Below, in pieces: positions 1 to 9,406 of a DNA stretch of 64,000 bases; position 1 is the stretch's first letter, and the number at the start of each line of letters is the position of its first letter. A program made the translations under genes and the position numbers. Under the pieces are notes generated by a model. That model searched no databases. It worked only from the letters and a program-made list of their open reading frames with translations, and was not told where the DNA came from. Source of the stretch: Nitrospira sp. (GTDB lineage Bacteria > Nitrospirota > Nitrospiria > Nitrospirales > Nitrospiraceae); assembly GCA_018242725.1 (NCBI GenBank), contig JAFEBI010000004.1, forward strand, positions 124,001-188,000, written 5' to 3'.

Positions 1-937
1 CAAATAATGAACTCACCGACTCATCTTCATGAATGCGCCTGATCGCCTCGCCTAAAAGCGGCGCCACCGACAATTGATGCAACTTCGGACAAATCAACTC
101 TTTCCCTCGCAACGGAATGGTGTTGGTGATCACCACTTGGGAAAGACTCGACGACTGTAATCGTTCCAGCGCCGGCCCGGACAAGACCGCATGGGTACAG
201 GCGGTCATCACTTCTCGCGCGCCATGATCGAGACAGGCCTGAGCTCCCTGAACAATCGTACCCGCCGTATCGATCATATCATCAAGGAGAAGGACTCGCT
301 TCCCCTGCACATCCCCGATGATATTCATGATTTGAGCTTGATTGGGACCCTCTCGACGTTTATCAATGATCGCCAGATTGGCCTGAATCCGTTTGGCGAA
401 TGCCCGAGCACGCTCCACCCCACCGGCATCGGGAGAAACGACGACGAGGTCGGTCATTTGCTTTTTGATGATATAGTCCAGCAAAACCGGAAGCGCGTAC
501 AAATGATCGACCGGGACGTTAAAGAATCCCTGAATTTGTCCGGCATGAAGATCCATCGAAAGTACACGATCCGCCCCGGCCGTGGTCATCAAGTCCGCGA
601 CCAACTTGGCGGTAATGGGAACACGGGGTTGATCTTTCCGATCCTGACGGGCATATCCAAAATACGGGATCACCGCCGTGATTCGATTCGCGGAGGAGCG
701 TTTCAACGCATCGATGATGATCAACAACTCCATCAAGGAATCGTTGACCGGCTGACAGCAGGACTGCACGACAAAGACATCGGCACCCCGAACATTTTCG
801 TCGATCTTGACACGGATCTCGCCATCGCTGAACGAAGAGACCGTCGCTTCACCCAGCTTTTGCCCAAGATAAACGCAAATCTCATGCGCAAGCGCAAGAT
901 TGGCGTTGCCAGAGAAAATTTTCAATTCTCTGTTCAT
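1..937 (-). CDS. prs: Ribose-phosphate pyrophosphokinase, 3' end cut by the window edge
   Basis: Makes PRPP from ribose 5-phosphate and ATP in the cytosol for nucleotide, His and Trp synthesis. The reading frame is open from an ATG at 937 to the left edge (312 codons), so only the last few residues of a family of about 313-320 are missing. Visible family features: N-terminal [12 protein letters not shown], the stretch [17 protein letters not shown], the flexible-loop region [10 protein letters not shown], and the PRPP-binding loop [13 protein letters not shown]. It is the last visible gene downstream of ispE, with its own promoter in the 207-base gap. The plus-strand open frame over the same bases is a shadow. 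Confidence 0.97.
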   Translation of the reverse strand, partial: MNRELKIFSGNANLALAHEICVYLGQKLGEATVSSFSDGEIRVKIDENVRGADVFVVQSCCQPVNDSLMELLIIIDALKRSSANRITAVIPYFGYARQDRKDQPRVPITAKLVADLMTTAGADRVLSMDLHAGQIQGFFNVPVDHLYALPVLLDYIIKKQMTDLVVVSPDAGGVERARAFAKRIQANLAIIDKRREGPNQAQIMNIIGDVQGKRVLLLDDMIDTAGTIVQGAQACLDHGAREVMTACTHAVLSGPALERLQSSSLSQVVITNTIPLRGKELICPKLHQLSVAPLLGEAIRRIHEDESVSSLF

Positions 938-1084
938 TGAACGTTCCTAACTGACCGTCGCGTCTTGAGTCTAACGTGCTGGATTCTCTAGTGGTTCTTG
1001 TGCGGCGCGCAATGCTGATCGGTATCAGCCTGACAACACACGTCGCAGCACACACGACTGGGGAAACCCATCAAGGGGTGAAAC

Positions 1085-1112
1085 TGTATAAGAAATCTTC
1101 GGTCTCTGTCAA
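1085..1112 (-). promoter_or_regulatory. Sigma-70-type promoter for prs
   Basis: On the minus strand a perfect TTGACA (-35, 1107-1112) is followed after 16 bases by TATACA (-10, 1085-1090). The predicted start is near 1078, giving a leader of about 140 bases before the prs ATG at 937. It lies in the ispE-prs gap, so prs can be expressed apart from the pil/ispE transcript. Seen in sequence; activity is inferred. Confidence 0.65.
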
Positions 1113-1144
1113 CAAACGACCGGACGAATGTGAAAATCGGCCAA

Positions 1145-2053
1145 CTACGAAGAGGGCGAGGTCAGTGCGACAAACACCTTGAACTGTGGCTCATTCATAA
1201 ATAGGGCTCGTGCCTGATGGGCCTTTGCTTCATCACGAAACACCCCGAAAACGGTCGCCCCGCTCCCTGAAAGGAGCGCCGCATCAGCCCCGTGAGCCAG
1301 TAGTCGCCGTTTGATCTCCTGCAGCATGGGATAGGCCTGAAACACCGGTCCTTCGAAGTCATTTTCTGCTGCCTCCACTACCTGCTCCCATCTCAACTCA
1401 GATACTTGTTCCAGCATGGTGTGGGACCGGGATAGTGGAGCCACTCCGGTTCGATCGGCAGACAGCTGCTGATACGCCCACTTCGTTTCCACAGGGAAAC
1501 CCGGGTTGACTAAAACGACCCATCGCGTTCCTTTGATTCTCACCGGAGCAACCTGCTCACCGCGCCCTGCCACGGTTGCGGAGGGCGCGAAGAAAAAGAA
1601 CGGCACATCGCTCCCGAGCGGTTGACCGATTTGCGCCATCTTTTCCGACGACCATTCCAGATTAAACAACTGGTTCAACCCGAGAATCGTCGCAGCCGCA
1701 TCACTACTCCCACCTCCCAACCCAGCCCCCATCGGAATCCGCTTTCCGAGGGTAATGTCCAATCCCCCTATTTTTCCACTCTGTTTCATGACCGCCGCTG
1801 CCGCACGATAGACCAAATTGGAGCCATCCGTTTTCAAAGATGGGTCGTCACAGCGTAATGCGACTCCTGAATGGGTATCAGTCTGCGCAATGGTGATCTC
1901 GTCCTCCACCTGGACCGTCTGCATGAGCGACCAAAGATTGTGATAGCCGTCGGCGCGACGATCGAGAATGCGCAGCACAAGATTGATCTTGGCAGGTGCG
2001 AGAACGCGAATGGAGAGAGGAGTAGAGGTCGATGCAGGGGAACGGTTAGTCAC
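1145..2053 (-). CDS. ispE: 4-diphosphocytidyl-2-C-methyl-D-erythritol kinase
   Basis: GHMP-family kinase that phosphorylates CDP-ME in the non-mevalonate (MEP) route to isoprenoids; cytosolic. The 302 residues match the family length. Near the N-terminus is APAKINLVLRI, with the conserved Lys-Ile-Asn; the ATP-binding glycine loop is PMGAGLGGGSSDAAATI. The start overlaps the end of pilR by 8 bases, so translation is probably coupled. The product pathway feeds the prenyl synthase, hopanoid and carotenoid genes near 60 kb. The pairing with prs downstream is a widespread bacterial arrangement. Confidence 0.95.
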   Translation of the reverse strand: MTNRSPASTSTPLSIRVLAPAKINLVLRILDRRADGYHNLWSLMQTVQVEDEITIAQTDTHSGVALRCDDPSLKTDGSNLVYRAAAAVMKQSGKIGGLDITLGKRIPMGAGLGGGSSDAAATILGLNQLFNLEWSSEKMAQIGQPLGSDVPFFFFAPSATVAGRGEQVAPVRIKGTRWVVLVNPGFPVETKWAYQQLSADRTGVAPLSRSHTMLEQVSELRWEQVVEAAENDFEGPVFQAYPMLQEIKRRLLAHGADAALLSGSGATVFGVFRDEAKAHQARALFMNEPQFKVFVALTSPSS

Positions 2054-3431
2054 AGCCTCCTTTTATAGCATACTTCTCTAACCGATACCGGAATGATCTG
2101 GTGTTCAACCGGAGCATTCGCGCCGCTTTCTTCTTCACCCATTTGGACCGCTCCAGCGCCTTGAGTAACAGATCCTTTTCGATTCCGTTGATCAGCCCCT
2201 CAAGATCCACGCCTTCATCGGTCAAGTCCAGCGGCATCCCTTGTACCGGAGACGGCGCCGTGGGCCGATGAAGCCATCCGCGCACATCGGCGTCCGTCAC
2301 CGGTCCGTCCACAGAGAACGCCACCACTCGCTCGATCAGATTCTCCAGTTCACGAACGTTGCCGCGCCATTCATGCTCCAACAGGACATGCATCGCATCG
2401 GAGCTGAACACCGGCTTTGGTTTCCCACTTTCCTTCGCAAATCGCTCCAGAAAGTGATTGACGAGTAGGGGGATATCACCCGTTCGCATTCGTAACGGCG
2501 GAAGCCGGATGGGGATCACATCCAAGCGGTAGTAGAGATCTTCCCGAAATGAACCGTCCGCCACGGCCTTCTCAAGATCCTTATTGGTGGCGGCCACTAC
2601 CCGCACATCGACTTTAATGTCTTGACTGCCCCCGACTCGACGAAATTCTCGCTCCTGAATCACTCGGAGCAGTTTCACCTGAATGGTCGGTGTCGTGTCC
2701 CCGATTTCATCGAGAAAGATCGTTCCGCCGTTTGCGATCTCGAACAATCCCGCCTTATTCGCGATCGCCCCCGTGAATGATCCCTTCATATGGCCAAAGA
2801 GCTCGCTCTCCAGTAAGGTTTCCGGGACAGCACTGCAGTTCACGGCCACAAACGGCAAAGCGCTTCTTGCGCTGTTGTAGTGAATTGCGCGAGCCACTAG
2901 TTCTTTTCCCGTTCCGCTTTCCCCGCAAATCAGCACGTTGCTTTTCGAGTCCGCAACCCTTCGCACAACCTCAAACACTCGTTGTATCGCCTCACTCTGA
3001 CCGACCAACTGCGCGAATGACGACTGACTCGCCATTTCTCGCTTGAGCAGCATGTTCTCGGTCGTGAGGCGCCGCTTTTCCAACGCATTCCTGATGATCA
3101 ACTGCACTTCATCTACTTGAAATGGTTTCGTCAGATAATCATAGGCCCCCTGCTTCATCGCTTCGACGGCGGAATCCGCACTCGCAAAGGCGGTGATGAT
3201 CAACACCACTGTTTCTGGAGCGGTTGATTTGACAGCTTTGAGGACCTCCATCCCATCAACCTTGGGCATGCGCAGATCGGTAATGACCAGATCGAAGATT
3301 TCTTTCTGTAGTAATTCAACGGCATCCTCGCCATCCGTGGCGCTGGTCACAGCATACCCGGCCCGTTTGAGCATGATGCTCAATACCTCACGCAAGCTTT
3401 GTTCATCATCGACGACTAAGATCTTTTCCAC
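2046..3431 (-). CDS. pilR: Sigma-54-dependent response regulator, PilR type
   Basis: NtrC-family activator, 461 residues. Domains in order: receiver (about 1-120, acidic pair D8-D9, phosphoacceptor D52 in VITDLRMPK), AAA+ domain with Walker A GESGTGKE and sigma-54 contact loop GSFTGA, and a C-terminal Fis-type helix-turn-helix ([20 protein letters not shown]). GSFTGA instead of GAFTGA is also what I recall for PilR of Pseudomonas, so it supports this subgroup. In that family PilR turns on pilin transcription through sigma-54. It overlaps pilS by 16 bases and lies beside pilC. No pilA is in the window, so the target is inferred. Confidence 0.9.
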   Translation of the reverse strand: MEKILVVDDEQSLREVLSIMLKRAGYAVTSATDGEDAVELLQKEIFDLVITDLRMPKVDGMEVLKAVKSTAPETVVLIITAFASADSAVEAMKQGAYDYLTKPFQVDEVQLIIRNALEKRRLTTENMLLKREMASQSSFAQLVGQSEAIQRVFEVVRRVADSKSNVLICGESGTGKELVARAIHYNSARSALPFVAVNCSAVPETLLESELFGHMKGSFTGAIANKAGLFEIANGGTIFLDEIGDTTPTIQVKLLRVIQEREFRRVGGSQDIKVDVRVVAATNKDLEKAVADGSFREDLYYRLDVIPIRLPPLRMRTGDIPLLVNHFLERFAKESGKPKPVFSSDAMHVLLEHEWRGNVRELENLIERVVAFSVDGPVTDADVRGWLHRPTAPSPVQGMPLDLTDEGVDLEGLINGIEKDLLLKALERSKWVKKKAARMLRLNTRSFRYRLEKYAIKGGCD

Positions 3432-5110
3432 GGCTCTCTTCCCTCATGCCAAAGCCTGAATCCAGAATCTGCGGTACGAGGCAAACAGACCCCGAATCGC
3501 GTTCCCAGCCCTTCCTCACTCTCCACTTTGATCCACCCGCCATGAAGATCCACGATGCGATGGACCGCAGCCAATCCTAATCCTGACCCGCTCTTCTTGG
3601 TGGTAAAGAACGGAAGAAAAATCTTGTCGAGATTCTTCTTCGGAATGCCTTCTCCCGTATCATGGAACGACACCTCAATCACATCAGCCTTCCGACCCGC
3701 CACATCTACCTTTCGGCTTCCGGTTGATACCGTCAGCCGGCCGCCCTGAGGCATGGCATCAAACGCGTTCACCGCAAAATTCCAAAACACTTGCTTCATC
3801 TGATCCTGATCCACTTGCGCAGGCAGTGGGCCGGAACATGGAGCGGTCACAACAGTGATGTTCGTTCTCGTTCGTGCTTCATGTTGTACCAGATCAAACG
3901 TCTCAGCAAGGACTTTGTTCAAATCACACTCGACCAAATTCAGAGCGGGAGGCCTGGCATACTGCAGAAATTCAGTAATGATGGCGTTCAATCGAGTCGC
4001 TTCCCGGACCGCGATCTCCACCAACCGTCGGCTTGTCTCGTCGGTCTGAACATCATTCCGAAGCATTTGCATGGCGCCGGCGAGGGCGCCGAGGGGATTT
4101 CGGATTTCATGTGCCATCCCCGCCGACATTTCGCCGAGGCTGGCAAGCCATTCCTTGCGCCGCATTTCCTCTTCTAAATCCCGGATCTGCGTGAGATCCT
4201 TGCACACGCCGACCAGACCCGTCGTCTCCCCCTGTTCGTGTAAGGGACCGAGTGTCATGCCGAGAATCAGCCGATTTCCATCGGCCCGTTTACACTCAAC
4301 CTCAAATCGAAGATTATGTGAAACACGCTCAGCCCCTTCATTCTGCAATTCCTCCGGCTGCCAGTTGAATACTTCGCGCCAAGGGCGTCCTTGGACTTGC
4401 TGGCCGCTATAGCCGGTCGCTTCTTCGGCTGCAGGATTGAATGACGTGATCAGGCCATGCGCATCGGTTGTAAATACCCCGCTGCTGATGCTGTTCACGA
4501 TGTTCTCATGGAACGCTCTCAGGCGATGGAGTCCCTGCTCTTTCTCTTGGAGCGATTGATCAGCCGTCCGCAATTGATCCGCAAGTGCCCCACTCAGGAA
4601 CCCGACGACCAGAAATGCCAACGCATACACGCCGAACGCCTGCAGTGTTTCCGCAGCACTCAGGCGAGTATGAGGAAGCCAGCCCCAGGTCTCCGTGAGC
4701 CCATACAGCTGCAAATTAGTAAGAAGTCCAAAGAGGATGATGCAGAGGCTTGCCGTCAATAGGCCGACTCGACGCCGCGGAACCAAGCTGGCCACGGTCA
4801 CGCTGATGACGTAGAGCACGGCAAAGGGACTTTCAATCCCGCCTGTTCGTGCAATCAGCACGGACTCAACGACAAAGTCTATGGCGATTTGTCCCCAGGC
4901 AAACGGCACAAGTGCTTCCGGACGAACGAGATGTTGCAGGATGAGCGCGTAAAGGATCGTGGCCGCATAGGTGAACACGATCAGGGCATAGAACGTTTCA
5001 ACGCGCTCGCCCTTGGTCACCTGGAAGGCAAGGGACAATCCCAAGAGCAACGTCACAAGCACGACCCGCCATCCCATCAACCAATAGATTCTGGTCTTGA
5101 TTTCGTCCAC
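3416..5110 (-). CDS. pilS: PAS-domain sensor histidine kinase, PilS type
   Basis: Inner-membrane kinase of 564 residues. About six hydrophobic segments fill residues 12-185, followed by a PAS domain (about 205-320), a dimerisation/phosphoacceptor domain with MSAGMAHEIRNPLGALAGA (H in HEIRNP), and an ATPase domain with N box NAFDAMPQGG, DTGEGIP, and G box GSGLGLAAVH. The multi-helix N-terminal sensor, the single PAS domain and the adjacent regulator match the PilS-PilR pair. It lies between pilC and pilR in the same direction. The ligand or pilin signal cannot be read from the sequence. Confidence 0.88.
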   Translation of the reverse strand: MDEIKTRIYWLMGWRVVLVTLLLGLSLAFQVTKGERVETFYALIVFTYAATILYALILQHLVRPEALVPFAWGQIAIDFVVESVLIARTGGIESPFAVLYVISVTVASLVPRRRVGLLTASLCIILFGLLTNLQLYGLTETWGWLPHTRLSAAETLQAFGVYALAFLVVGFLSGALADQLRTADQSLQEKEQGLHRLRAFHENIVNSISSGVFTTDAHGLITSFNPAAEEATGYSGQQVQGRPWREVFNWQPEELQNEGAERVSHNLRFEVECKRADGNRLILGMTLGPLHEQGETTGLVGVCKDLTQIRDLEEEMRRKEWLASLGEMSAGMAHEIRNPLGALAGAMQMLRNDVQTDETSRRLVEIAVREATRLNAIITEFLQYARPPALNLVECDLNKVLAETFDLVQHEARTRTNITVVTAPCSGPLPAQVDQDQMKQVFWNFAVNAFDAMPQGGRLTVSTGSRKVDVAGRKADVIEVSFHDTGEGIPKKNLDKIFLPFFTTKKSGSGLGLAAVHRIVDLHGGWIKVESEEGLGTRFGVCLPRTADSGFRLWHEGREPWKRS

Positions 5111-5298
5111 GCAGTGCTCACCTTATTGTCAGGCCATTGTCCTCCATCAGGAGACCTGGTTGACTGGAGCGAACCTAGGAGTTGAAAGACCTACGGGCGG
5201 GAAGAAGACCTCTAGAGTTTCTGAAACAAAGATGAACAGACGTCCGATCAGCTTGGTCCATGAGGTGGGAAAGAGGCGAACCCACATCAGCGCATGCG

Positions 5299-6513
5299 CT
5301 ATCCAATCGCAGAGGCCATGGTAAAGATCGGCAGGTACATCGCCACGACGATGAAGCCGACCGTGACTCCCAGGAAGACCATCATCATGGGTTCCAAGAG
5401 CGCCGTAAGATTTCCAACAGCTTCGTCCACTTCGTCTTCGTAGAAATCCGCGATCTTCCCAAGCATGGTATCCAGCGCGCCTGTCGACTCTCCGACCGAG
5501 ATCATGTGCGTGACCATCTTCGGGAACGTACCGCTTTTTGCGAGCGGCTCCGAAATCGTCTTCCCGCTGCTGATGCTGACCTTTGCATCAAGAAGCGCTC
5601 CTTCGACAACCTTGTTGCCGGACGTCTTAGCACAAATCGTCAGCGCCTCAAGCAATGGCACACCGCTCGCCAGCAATGTCCCCAATGTCCTGGTGAACTT
5701 GGCCACCGATGCCTTTCGAATCAAGTCCCCGAACACGGGCAACTTCAGCAGGAACTTGTCAATGGCCAACCGCCCTTGTTTCGTGGCATAGTACTTTTTG
5801 AGCCCCACCACGGTTCCGATGATCACACCCAACATGATATACCAATTCCCTTGCGCGAAATTACTCATGTCAATGACGAGTTGGGTCGGGGCCGGAAGCC
5901 CCATTTTTCCGCCGGACATTTCCTTGAACATTTTTTCGAACACCGGGATGACCCAAATCATTAAGACGGTGATCACGATCGCCGCGATGCCCAGAATGGC
6001 GGCGGGATAGACCATGGCGCTCTTAATCTGCCCTTTTAACTTCATGGCCTTTTCGATATGTTTCGATAAACGTCCGAGAATTGTATCCAGTAATCCTCCC
6101 ACCTCGCCGGCATGGACCATATTGACGTACAGGTCATCGAAGATTTTTGGATGTTTGCTGAGGGCATCCGAAAACGTTGATCCGCCTTCGACCCGCCCCT
6201 TGATCTCACCGACCGACTTCCTCAACACGGCATTCTCGGACTGCGTCGATAGAATTTCGAGGCATTGAATCAACGGCAACCCGGCATTGATCATCGTTCC
6301 GAATTGTCGGGTGAAGACGACCAGGTCCTTTTCCTTCACCCCGCTTCCCAGTTGAAAACTGAAGCCCTCTTTGCCCGCCTTCTCTTCGAGGCTCGTGACG
6401 ACGAGATTCTGCTTGCGCAACTGCTCCGCGGCCTCATCTCTCGACTTGGCAACCAACTCGCCCTTTTTCACGACTCCGGACTTACTCCGCCCAATGTACG
6501 CAAATGTGGCCAT
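5299..6513 (-). CDS. pilC: Type IV pilus inner-membrane platform protein PilC
   Basis: Polytopic platform protein of the type IV pilus machine, which works with the PilB/PilT ATPases. At 404 residues it has the family length. The N-terminus FAYIGRSKSGVVKKGELVA and two repeats of the T2SSF/GspF domain (about 70-195 and 270-395) are clear. Hydrophobic segments lie near 170-190, 220-240 and 375-397. It is first in the pilC-pilS-pilR-ispE run, behind its own promoter. The ATPase, secretin and pilin genes are not in this window. Confidence 0.95.
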   Translation of the reverse strand: MATFAYIGRSKSGVVKKGELVAKSRDEAAEQLRKQNLVVTSLEEKAGKEGFSFQLGSGVKEKDLVVFTRQFGTMINAGLPLIQCLEILSTQSENAVLRKSVGEIKGRVEGGSTFSDALSKHPKIFDDLYVNMVHAGEVGGLLDTILGRLSKHIEKAMKLKGQIKSAMVYPAAILGIAAIVITVLMIWVIPVFEKMFKEMSGGKMGLPAPTQLVIDMSNFAQGNWYIMLGVIIGTVVGLKKYYATKQGRLAIDKFLLKLPVFGDLIRKASVAKFTRTLGTLLASGVPLLEALTICAKTSGNKVVEGALLDAKVSISSGKTISEPLAKSGTFPKMVTHMISVGESTGALDTMLGKIADFYEDEVDEAVGNLTALLEPMMMVFLGVTVGFIVVAMYLPIFTMASAIG

Positions 6514-6575
6514 AAGTTCTCGACCGGTTACGGCTCCTAATGCCGGTTATCGAACAATAGAAGGACGACAACGCG

Positions 6576-6604
6576 AGTCTACTGGTGACTCGAAACCCTG
6601 TCAA
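6576..6604 (-). promoter_or_regulatory. Sigma-70-type promoter for pilC-pilS-pilR-ispE
   Basis: Minus strand: TTGACA (-35, 6599-6604), 17-base spacer, TAGACT (-10, 6576-6581). The predicted start is near 6568, about 55 bases before the pilC ATG at 6513. No strong promoter was noticed in the 188-base pilC-pilS gap, so these genes are probably co-transcribed from here. Confidence 0.6.
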
Positions 6605-6663
6605 AAACAATTACATTCTTTACCTGGTCTCGAAGGCGAGTCATGAGGCTGAACACGGGGAGA

Positions 6664-7224
6664 TTAGGTCAATGGAGGGGCTGCATTCGCATCTCGGTAC
6701 CCTCGATACAAATAGTGGAGTCCTGAAGCAAGAGTAAACCCAACCATTAAGACAACAAGCGGGGTGATCGTCGAGCGATCAATATCACGCCATGTCAGTA
6801 GAACGGTTAGAAGAACATAGCTCAATTGAAACAGCGTCGTCCCCTTTCCTAGAAACGTTGGAGTGACATTAATCGGCGTACTCGTCACATGGGCGACCGC
6901 CGTCCCGAGCAAGAGCATCAGATCTCGGCTCACAACCAAAATGACAAGCCACGACGGCACGAGATGAAGCACGGCGAGCGAAATAAAGCTTGATGTCAGC
7001 AGCAGCTTGTCCGCGAGCGGATCGAGTAACGTTCCCAATCGTGTTCTCTGATTCAGCTTGCGTGCGAGATAGCCGTCAACCGCATCCGTAAGGCCAGCGA
7101 GCAGCAGTGTCAGCAGGGCGAATCCATAGGAGCCGTAGGTCATGAAACCAATGAAGACGGGAACCAAGAGGATACGAAGGATGGTCAGACTATTCGGAAT
7201 ATTCATGGAATGGAGTTTGGACAT
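6664..7224 (-). CDS. pgsA: CDP-diacylglycerol--glycerol-3-phosphate 3-phosphatidyltransferase
   Basis: Makes phosphatidylglycerol phosphate, the committed step to phosphatidylglycerol and cardiolipin, in the inner membrane. The 186-residue protein has four to five hydrophobic segments and the CDP-alcohol phosphotransferase signature D-G-x2-A-R-x8-G-x3-D-x3-D (DAVDGYLARKLNQRTRLGTL, then DPLAD). The ATG at 7224 has GGAGG only one base upstream; an in-frame ATG at 7206 (MNIPNSL) is closer to the usual family start and may be the real one. Transcribed from its own promoter, divergently from the next gene. Confidence 0.93.
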   Translation of the reverse strand: MSKLHSMNIPNSLTILRILLVPVFIGFMTYGSYGFALLTLLLAGLTDAVDGYLARKLNQRTRLGTLLDPLADKLLLTSSFISLAVLHLVPSWLVILVVSRDLMLLLGTAVAHVTSTPINVTPTFLGKGTTLFQLSYVLLTVLLTWRDIDRSTITPLVVLMVGFTLASGLHYLYRGYRDANAAPPLT

Positions 7225-7248
7225 GCCTCCGACTTGACGAGGCGAGGC

Positions 7249-7277
7249 ATCATAGTAACCGATGGTGCGCTTGTCAA
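7249..7277 (-). promoter_or_regulatory. Sigma-70-type promoter for pgsA
   Basis: Minus strand: perfect TTGACA (7272-7277), 17-base spacer, TATGAT (7249-7254). The predicted start is near 7242, so the leader before 7224 is under 20 bases. The -35 box lies only 4 bases from the -35 box of the divergent plus-strand promoter, so the two probably cannot be occupied at once. Confidence 0.7.
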
Positions 7278-7281
7278 CGAG

Positions 7282-7311
7282 TTGCAGGGAGAGAGGGACA
7301 ACTCCTATAAT
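7282..7311 (+). promoter_or_regulatory. Sigma-70-type promoter for the 105-residue unknown gene
   Basis: Plus strand: TTGCAG (-35, 7282-7287), 18-base spacer, perfect TATAAT (-10, 7306-7311). The predicted start near 7318 gives a leader of about 42 bases before the ATG at 7360. Back-to-back with the pgsA promoter. Confidence 0.65.
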
Positions 7312-7359
7312 TGAACCGGTGGCCTACTATCTCAACCGACGGCGAAGGGATACGGAAGT

Positions 7360-7677
7360 ATGAGCACGTTACCGCTTCTGTTCAAGAAGGAAGGATTGGT
7401 CGAAAAACATCAAGTGGAGGGGGTGGATCCGAGTGACCGCTACTTTAACCGAGCCATCCTCGTGAATCGAACCTCGGCAGGCTACTCGACAAAAATGATG
7501 TATGAAGCGTTGATTGTGGAGAGTCGATCGCACTCCACCATTATCGCTGCCGTAAAGGAATTAATTGAAAAACTCCAGGATTTTGGATTTACACGCCTGA
7601 GAACACGCACTAATTTTAAGGGCACTCGGTATCTCGCCGAGAAGGAAACCTGGATCGATTTTCCAGACCGCTCTTGA
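7360..7677 (+). CDS. Small conserved-looking protein of unknown function
   Basis: 105 residues, no signal peptide or membrane segment, charged throughout, so probably cytosolic. I do not recognise a named domain. The central part (SHSTIIAAVKELIEKLQDFG) looks like an amphipathic helix, followed by a short strand-like part rich in Arg and Thr (FTRLRTRTNFKGTRYL). The start is supported by a strong promoter 42 bases upstream and GGAAG just before the ATG. It stands alone between the divergent pgsA and a convergent serine hydrolase gene whose stop codon begins 3 bases after its own. No function is proposed. Confidence 0.8.
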   Translation: MSTLPLLFKKEGLVEKHQVEGVDPSDRYFNRAILVNRTSAGYSTKMMYEALIVESRSHSTIIAAVKELIEKLQDFGFTRLRTRTNFKGTRYLAEKETWIDFPDRS

Positions 7678-7679
7678 GG

Positions 7680-8810
7680 TCATGTAAGAAATTCTTGACT
7701 GACAAGGTCGTGGATCACCGGACGGAACTCCCGAATCGCCTCATTCCGACTTGAGGGATGAACGCGATTGGATATCAACACGACCTCCAAACGCTGTACG
7801 GGATCAATCCAAATTGAAGTTCCGGTATAGCCGAGATGACCGAAGGACTGAGCTGAAAAGTGCGATCCGGCCGATGAGGGCGTTGAGGGAGTATCCCACC
7901 CCAGTGCCCAACTGGATGTCCCGTCCTTCGCCTGTCGCTTGGTAAACTCCCTGACAAGATCTCCGTCGAGCATTGCCGGCTGCCCATGGTACGCCCTCAG
8001 CCACTCGCCTGTGATGGCCATAACTGCGTCAACATTTCCAAATAACCCCGCGTGACCCGCCTCGCCTCCCATTGCCCCGGCATTCTGATCATGCACCTCT
8101 CCACACAAGACCCGGCCTCGCCAGGAATCGAACTCCGTCGGAGCGACCCCGTCATGTGTTTCACGCACTCGCTCAAGAAATGCGTCTCGCTCTTCGGGCA
8201 GGATAAATTGAATGCAGGGGCTCCCCAGCCGATGCAGGATACGATCAGAGAAAAACTGATTCAATGATTGCCCGCTGGTCCGCTCAACGATCAGCCCCAG
8301 CAACATGAACCCCAGATCGCTATACAGGCTACGCACACCGCGCGCATAGACTAAATTTTCCGATCGGATCAAGCTCAACAGCTTTTGCTTGGCCAGGCCC
8401 CTCGCATCGCTCGATGACGGAATGGTTCCATCCGAACTGAGCCGCTCATAATAACCTCGCCACCCAGGCAGTCCAGATCGATGAGTCAACAAGTCTCGGA
8501 TGGTCGCAGACCCGATTGGACTCTCATCGCATTCCTCAAGGTACTCAGCAAGATGAGCATCAAGCCGACACCGGCCGTTCTGAATCAGCAGCACGAGAGC
8601 GGTCACGGTGGCCAGGGGTTTTGTTAAGGAAGCCAGATCATAGATGGTTGAGGAAAGCACGGAGGCTCCTGGTGGATCTATCGATAACCGTCCGGCACAA
8701 AATCGAGCGATCGGTCTCTCTCCCTGGCGCACAGCCAATACCGCTCCGGGGAAAACTCCATTCACGACGGCTCGGTCAAGTGCAACCTGAATGGCAGACG
8801 GTTCGGACAT
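7680..8810 (-). CDS. Class C beta-lactamase-fold serine hydrolase
   Basis: 376 residues of the beta-lactamase class C / penicillin-binding-protein fold family. Catalytic motifs: S-x-x-K as SLTK in DLASLTKPLATVTA, tyrosine motif Y-S-D in LYSDLGFMLLG, LLTHRSGLPG, and a third motif H-L-G in HLGYTGTS. There is no signal peptide, so unlike true beta-lactamases it probably acts in the cytosol, as an esterase or peptidase whose substrate cannot be inferred. It lies just downstream of divIVA, separated by 63 bases, in the same direction. Confidence 0.88.
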   Translation of the reverse strand: MSEPSAIQVALDRAVVNGVFPGAVLAVRQGERPIARFCAGRLSIDPPGASVLSSTIYDLASLTKPLATVTALVLLIQNGRCRLDAHLAEYLEECDESPIGSATIRDLLTHRSGLPGWRGYYERLSSDGTIPSSSDARGLAKQKLLSLIRSENLVYARGVRSLYSDLGFMLLGLIVERTSGQSLNQFFSDRILHRLGSPCIQFILPEERDAFLERVRETHDGVAPTEFDSWRGRVLCGEVHDQNAGAMGGEAGHAGLFGNVDAVMAITGEWLRAYHGQPAMLDGDLVREFTKRQAKDGTSSWALGWDTPSTPSSAGSHFSAQSFGHLGYTGTSIWIDPVQRLEVVLISNRVHPSSRNEAIREFRPVIHDLVSQEFLT

Positions 8811-8873
8811 GTGGAGAAGGTGATATAAAACAACCGGGAGCAGCGTTATAACGAGGGAAGGAGATTCAACGGA

Positions 8874-9386
8874 TCATCGCATGGGGCTCGATTCTCCTTC
8901 CATTTTCTCCTCCGGCATAATGTGATGTTCTTGATAGACCTCGCTCGCTTCAACATCCAGCATTCGTTCGAACGTGTTGAGCGTGGCTCGCATGCGCTCC
9001 ACCATCAGCAGACGCTGCTTCTTCAGGACAGACAGATCTCGCTGTGTATTGCCGAGCTCAACCCGTGCTTGCCGAAAAAGTTCGCTGGCCTTCAATTCAG
9101 CTTCTTTCACAACCAACTCAGCATCTCGTTGGGCGCTCCGCTTCACGTCCTCGGCCAACGACTGTGCCGAAACCAAGGTATTGGACAACGTCGTCTCCGT
9201 GCGCTTCAACTCTGTGACCTGTTGCTCAAGCGAGTAGATGCGGTCGCGCAATGCGGCATTGTCTCGATTCAGGTATTCAACCGTCTGTGCGATCTCCTCT
9301 AGAAATCGGTTGACCTCTTCGCGATCATAGCCACGAAGCTTGACCTGAAACACCATCTGTTGAATATCGATCGGCGTGATCTTCAT
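8874..9386 (-). CDS. divIVA: DivIVA-family cell division/polarity protein
   Basis: 170-residue coiled-coil protein. The N-terminal membrane-binding module is MKITPIDIQQMVFQVKLRGY followed by DREEVNRFLEE, then a long coiled coil (about 30-130). The family marks curved membrane at poles and septa. An upstream in-frame extension exists, but a GGGGGA ribosome binding site 4-5 bases before the ATG at 9386 and the fit to the family fix this start. It begins 20 bases after the yggT stop, the common yggT-divIVA order at the end of division clusters. Confidence 0.9.
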   Translation of the reverse strand: MKITPIDIQQMVFQVKLRGYDREEVNRFLEEIAQTVEYLNRDNAALRDRIYSLEQQVTELKRTETTLSNTLVSAQSLAEDVKRSAQRDAELVVKEAELKASELFRQARVELGNTQRDLSVLKKQRLLMVERMRATLNTFERMLDVEASEVYQEHHIMPEEKMEGESSPMR

Positions 9387-9406
9387 GCCGTCCCCCATTG
9401 GTTGAG

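Noticed and set aside
191-940. 249-codon plus-strand frame at the left edge
   Set aside because: Antisense shadow of prs, whose own frame is not closed because it runs off the window.
938-1144. Possible tRNA between ispE and prs
   Set aside because: No T-arm or acceptor-stem pattern on either strand; only a promoter is evident.
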